64,000 nt of DNA from NCBI GenBank assembly GCA_942490945.1, contig CALNYZ010000044.1, positions 310,001-374,000 on the forward strand, written 5' to 3'. The notes beneath the pieces are model-generated. The model did not search any database, was not told where the DNA came from, and saw only the letters and a list, made by a program, of their open reading frames with translations. The first letter of the stretch is position 1; every line of letters starts with the position of its first letter. The DNA comes from CALNYZ01 sp942490945 (GTDB taxonomy: Bacteria; Pseudomonadota; Gammaproteobacteria; UBA6429; Thiohalophilaceae). Made by a program: the position numbers and the translations under genes. Shown in pieces: positions 61,011 to 64,000 of the stretch.

Positions 61011-61760
61011 CTAGTCGAGATATTTTTCCTGCCAGGCGAGGTATTGCTGTCTGGTTGCCTCGGCAAACTCTCTTTTATCTGTGTATCCATCCGGATAGAT
61101 GGCATCGTAGACATAGTAATTCGCCTGATCATTCTGGCTTGTCATAAAATGCCACATCTTGTCCAGCAAGGTATGCGGCCCTTGCCATTCAAATGTTTCC
61201 TGAGCTTCGTAGTGCAAGAATACCGGCAATATCGGAATGCCTGTGCGCATGGAAATATCAAACGCGCCACTTTGAAATTCTTCATAGATACGCCGCCCTT
61301 TGCATCCCCCCTCCGGAAACAGGGCGATATTTTTGCCGTCATTAATTAGCGCAATTAATGAATCGACTGCACGGTGACGGGATTCGCGGTCATCACGTTT
61401 GACAAACACGGTGCCTGCCGCCAGGTTAATTCGTCCGGCCAGCCACCATGTGCGCACACCGTCTTTTGCGAGTGGGGTAACGTTAAATAAGGTGGGAATA
61501 CCCACGTCCTCCAGTGCCGAAGGATGGTTGGCGATGAGTATGTATTGCTCGGGTATCGGCTGCTTGTTCTTCTGATGCAGACGTAAATCGACGCCCAATG
61601 CACGGACAAAGAAAGCACACCACAAGCGAAACAAACCATGAAAATACTTTTTCGTCATCGAACGAGGCATCCATGCCCACAGATACAGTACGGCGGTAAG
61701 CAGGGCCAGTTCCAACCAGCACCAAATCAACCAGATTACTTGCACGATGAAGGCAATCAT
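61011..61760 (-). CDS. PlsC-family acyltransferase with altered HX4D motif
   Basis: A 249-residue acyltransferase with two N-terminal hydrophobic segments. The catalytic block reads IANHPSALEDVGIP: the residue four places after His is Glu and the Asp is one further. The later blocks GTVFVKRDDRESR and FPEGGCKGRR are typical of 1-acylglycerol-3-phosphate acyltransferases. It is the second such enzyme in the window. Substrate not certain. Confidence 0.8.
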   Translation of the reverse strand: MIAFIVQVIWLIWCWLELALLTAVLYLWAWMPRSMTKKYFHGLFRLWCAFFVRALGVDLRLHQKNKQPIPEQYILIANHPSALEDVGIPTLFNVTPLAKDGVRTWWLAGRINLAAGTVFVKRDDRESRHRAVDSLIALINDGKNIALFPEGGCKGRRIYEEFQSGAFDISMRTGIPILPVFLHYEAQETFEWQGPHTLLDKMWHFMTSQNDQANYYVYDAIYPDGYTDKREFAEATRQQYLAWQEKYLD

Positions 61761-61916
61761 TTTTCTACACTCAACTCGTTAGCAAATTAATAATAGATGA
61801 TTAATGCGCTGATAAGTACGCTGGCGCAAATATAATCTGATTATTTGACCTTGAGTTAGATCACCGGGTTAGCTTTAACGGGCATCTCGAACAAATCAGT
61901 AACACAGGCAGCGGAT

Positions 61917-63200
61917 TCAGCGCAACAAATGCTGAAATTCACTTTCGATTTTTGACAAGTCCAGCCGATTGAGGAAATTGGAAAAGGCCATCCAGGCGGT
62001 AAGCGCGTTCAGGTCAACGATTGGTGGTGGCAGGTAACGTGGCTTTGTAATCAGGCCTTCTTCGGTGAGTTGTGCAATAAATGCCATGTCATTAATGGCG
62101 AGCTTGCCGCAAAATAATAACGGGATGCGTTTTAACTTGCCCTGTTTCACGGCGAGCCGGATGAAGTTATATACTTCGATAAAACCCTTGGCGTAAACCA
62201 GATCTTTCGCAAAGGCGCCACCTGTTGGGGTACTGCCGCGAAAAATTCGCATGGTCAGGCTGTAGGCCTCTTCGTTAGTGCGACCTTCGTTACACAGGTG
62301 TGTAAACACATCCAGAAAGCTGGCGCCCTGTTCGACCATGTGAATCGCGCGTATTCGATCGACGATGCGGCGCAAGCGTACCGGGTGTGACGAGAACGAA
62401 ATCACCTCAATGAAAACGGCCAGCCCTTCCTGCGTAACCGTATCGGATGGCGTCCCCTTGCTTAAGAAAGTACACACCGGTTGCAACATACCATTTAATG
62501 TTGTCCCGACATGCACCCAGCCTTCATGCACTTCCAGTACGCGCAGATCACGTTTACTAAAGCGGGCATTCTTGCGCAACTTTATATAGTCCGAACCAGC
62601 CGCCGCGTCGGCCACAATGCCATCGCTTTCCATGACATGCACCTGGGCTTGCGCCACGTTAAACATACTGTCCAATGAAGACTGCAAGTGGCTCACTGCT
62701 TCGGTGGTCGAGAATACCTTGGGTTCGGATTCCAGAAACATGTGCTCGTCAATGTTACGCAGCGCCGCATCCAGCACTTCACCCAGGTCAGCAAGGGTGG
62801 CACTACCGGCATGAAAACGTGATTGGGCATGACCGTACAGTTCGGTTGAAATGGCAGAAAATGCCGGGGTGCCGCGAGCTTCCAGCATATCGATTACGCG
62901 TCCATACTCACGGCACATGCGTGACATCATAATCCCGGCAGGGTGTGAGCCTAACTGCTGATCGATATCGCGCTGGATATCCGTGAACATTTCGCGCCGC
63001 CTGTCCGGCGTAAAACCAAGCGGAATGTTGCTGTAATATTCCTCGTTGACCTGTGGTTGTTGCTTGCAATGGTTGGCAAAGAATTGCTTCTGGATGGCAT
63101 CATCCCATTTAATGGCGTCGAGAATGCGAATCGGGCTTTGCGCGGTGATAATCCTGTCCGACAGGGTACGAATAATGTTTTTCAGGTCAGTTGCGCTCAT
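61917..63200 (-). CDS. QEGLA-motif DUF1704 metallopeptidase-like protein
   Basis: A 427-residue protein of the flavohaemoglobin-expression-modulating/DUF1704 family. A zinc-binding HEGWVH motif occurs in LEVHEGWVHVGTTLNG near residue 230, and the signature VTQEGLAVFIE lies about 35 residues later. The family is related to eukaryotic tyrosine-carboxypeptidase-like enzymes (MATCAP); the bacterial substrate is unknown. Stand-alone gene. Confidence 0.85.
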   Translation of the reverse strand: MSATDLKNIIRTLSDRIITAQSPIRILDAIKWDDAIQKQFFANHCKQQPQVNEEYYSNIPLGFTPDRRREMFTDIQRDIDQQLGSHPAGIMMSRMCREYGRVIDMLEARGTPAFSAISTELYGHAQSRFHAGSATLADLGEVLDAALRNIDEHMFLESEPKVFSTTEAVSHLQSSLDSMFNVAQAQVHVMESDGIVADAAAGSDYIKLRKNARFSKRDLRVLEVHEGWVHVGTTLNGMLQPVCTFLSKGTPSDTVTQEGLAVFIEVISFSSHPVRLRRIVDRIRAIHMVEQGASFLDVFTHLCNEGRTNEEAYSLTMRIFRGSTPTGGAFAKDLVYAKGFIEVYNFIRLAVKQGKLKRIPLLFCGKLAINDMAFIAQLTEEGLITKPRYLPPPIVDLNALTAWMAFSNFLNRLDLSKIESEFQHLLR

Positions 63201-63351
63201 ACATGTCAGTCTAATCCTTCAACAGGAAAATGTAATCAGTTGACATGTTGTCAATTATATAAATTCCAAAATCAATCCGGTTTGCCGGGAGTATCCGACT
63301 TGTTGTGGTCATGTTCACCAAAATTAAAAAATGGTGCGGCATGGGTCGAGA

Positions 63352-64000
63352 CTACTCGTCAGGTAAAGGAATAAATTCCTTGTTGTCATTGGGAATTAAT
63401 GCAAAGTTACCGTCACGCCAGTCTGCTTTTGCCTGTTCAATACGCTCACGTCGGCTCGAAACAAAATTCCACCACACATGACGGTGCGACAATATGTCAC
63501 CACCGATCACGGCAATTTGTGTTTCCGCATTTGCCACAAGTTCGATACTGTCTGCTTTATTAAAGACAGCCATATGCAATGCATCGAGCTGGCTACCTGC
63601 CAGTTGCACACCCCCCGATACTACATATATACCAGTCTGCTGTTCTGACAGGGGGATATTCAGCGTTTGACCCGACTGCAACTGTGCTTCCAGATACAGG
63701 GTACGGGCATAGGTTTTTACCGGTGACGTCTCACCATAGGCACTGCCGATAAGAATACGCACCGGCACGCCCTCGATGTTGCACTGCGGAATCTGTTGTT
63801 CTTGATAATGATGAAATGCCGCATCCACTTCTTCATCCTGTTCCGGCAAACCAAGCCATAATTGCAGGCCATGCAGCCGGTGTGCCTGCGCCTTGATCTC
63901 ATCGCGTTGACGTTCGGAATGTACAATGCCCTTCCCTGCGACCATCAGATTGACCGCGCCAGGCTGGATGGTCAAATCATTTCCCAGCGAGTCACGATGC
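63352..64000 (-). CDS. Pirin family protein (N-terminus off window)
   Basis: The reading frame remains open through the right edge; residues encoded at 63976-64000 read HRDSLGND before LTIQPGAVNLMVAGKGIVHS, the conserved pirin cupin-1 region. HGLQLWLGLP follows and the stop is at 63352. The N-terminal metal-binding His motifs are beyond the window. Bacterial pirins of this type (YhhW) can act as quercetinases. Partial gene of about 216 codons visible. Confidence 0.93.
   Translation of the reverse strand, partial: HRDSLGNDLTIQPGAVNLMVAGKGIVHSERQRDEIKAQAHRLHGLQLWLGLPEQDEEVDAAFHHYQEQQIPQCNIEGVPVRILIGSAYGETSPVKTYARTLYLEAQLQSGQTLNIPLSEQQTGIYVVSGGVQLAGSQLDALHMAVFNKADSIELVANAETQIAVIGGDILSHRHVWWNFVSSRRERIEQAKADWRDGNFALIPNDNKEFIPLPDE

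Noticed and set aside
1..64000. tRNA, rRNA, CRISPR arrays, transposases, prophage genes
   Set aside because: Looked for by eye; no cloverleaf with a GGTTCGAATCC-type arm, no regular spacer array and no transposase or integrase motifs were found. A dedicated search could still find short RNAs.

Overview
The window looks like chromosomal DNA of a gammaproteobacterium of moderate GC, probably an aerobic or microaerophilic sulfur oxidiser. The basis is a cbb3 and a complete aa3 cytochrome oxidase set, a BioC/BioH biotin operon, GlnS, RND pumps, a DsrC/TusE-family protein and a sulfur-globule-type Gly/Tyr-rich secreted protein. The species cannot be named from the sequence. I saw no tRNA, rRNA, CRISPR array or insertion sequence.

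Layout. 1-2.5 kb: end of a cbb3 oxidase operon (ccoN-ccoO-ccoQ; ccoP lies off the left edge). 2.8-11 kb: aa3 oxidase and its assembly genes: ctaC-ctaD-small assembly protein-ctaG-ctaE in one block, and SURF1-SCO-like-ctaA-ctaB in a second block. 11.4-16.9 kb: bioB-bioF-bioH-bioC-bioD with an uncharacterised membrane protein in front, a BirA-like operator at the divergent comF border, and a repeat-rich insertion between bioB and bioF. 17.7-20.6 kb: an OlsB/OlsA-like acyltransferase pair and a GalT-family enzyme. 20.8-22.6 kb: EF-hand protein, ECF sigma factor and putative anti-sigma factor.

22.9-38 kb is the most unusual part. About thirteen genes lie on one strand. They encode an RND membrane-fusion protein, an RND permease with a long lysine-rich tail, several secreted or membrane-anchored Gln-, Gly-, Tyr- and Pro-rich proteins (one sulfur-globule-like), a ParA/MinD-type ATPase, a TPR protein, a membrane protein with a Cys-rich head, a dynamin-like GTPase and a DUF302 protein. 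An SCP2-domain gene precedes them. It has a near-consensus sigma-54 promoter, and a divergent sigma-54 activator starts next to tandem TGTTGC palindromes. I propose an envelope or organelle (possibly sulfur-globule) building and positioning system under sigma-54 control. The gene content is seen; the function is inferred.

39-53 kb is mostly housekeeping: an EAL/HDOD protein, mazG, a YqiA-like esterase, glnS, DAHP synthase, small unknown proteins and an AcrAB-type RND pump. 53-59.6 kb has a porin behind a Fur-box-like site. It is followed by a LysR regulator facing a DsrC/TusE-like gene that lacks the C-terminal cysteine, then HPP-family, CBS-domain, c-type cytochrome and NnrS genes. 59.4-64 kb has a small membrane protein, a Ca/Na antiporter, a PlsC-like acyltransferase, a QEGLA-motif metallopeptidase-like protein and a pirin cut by the right edge.
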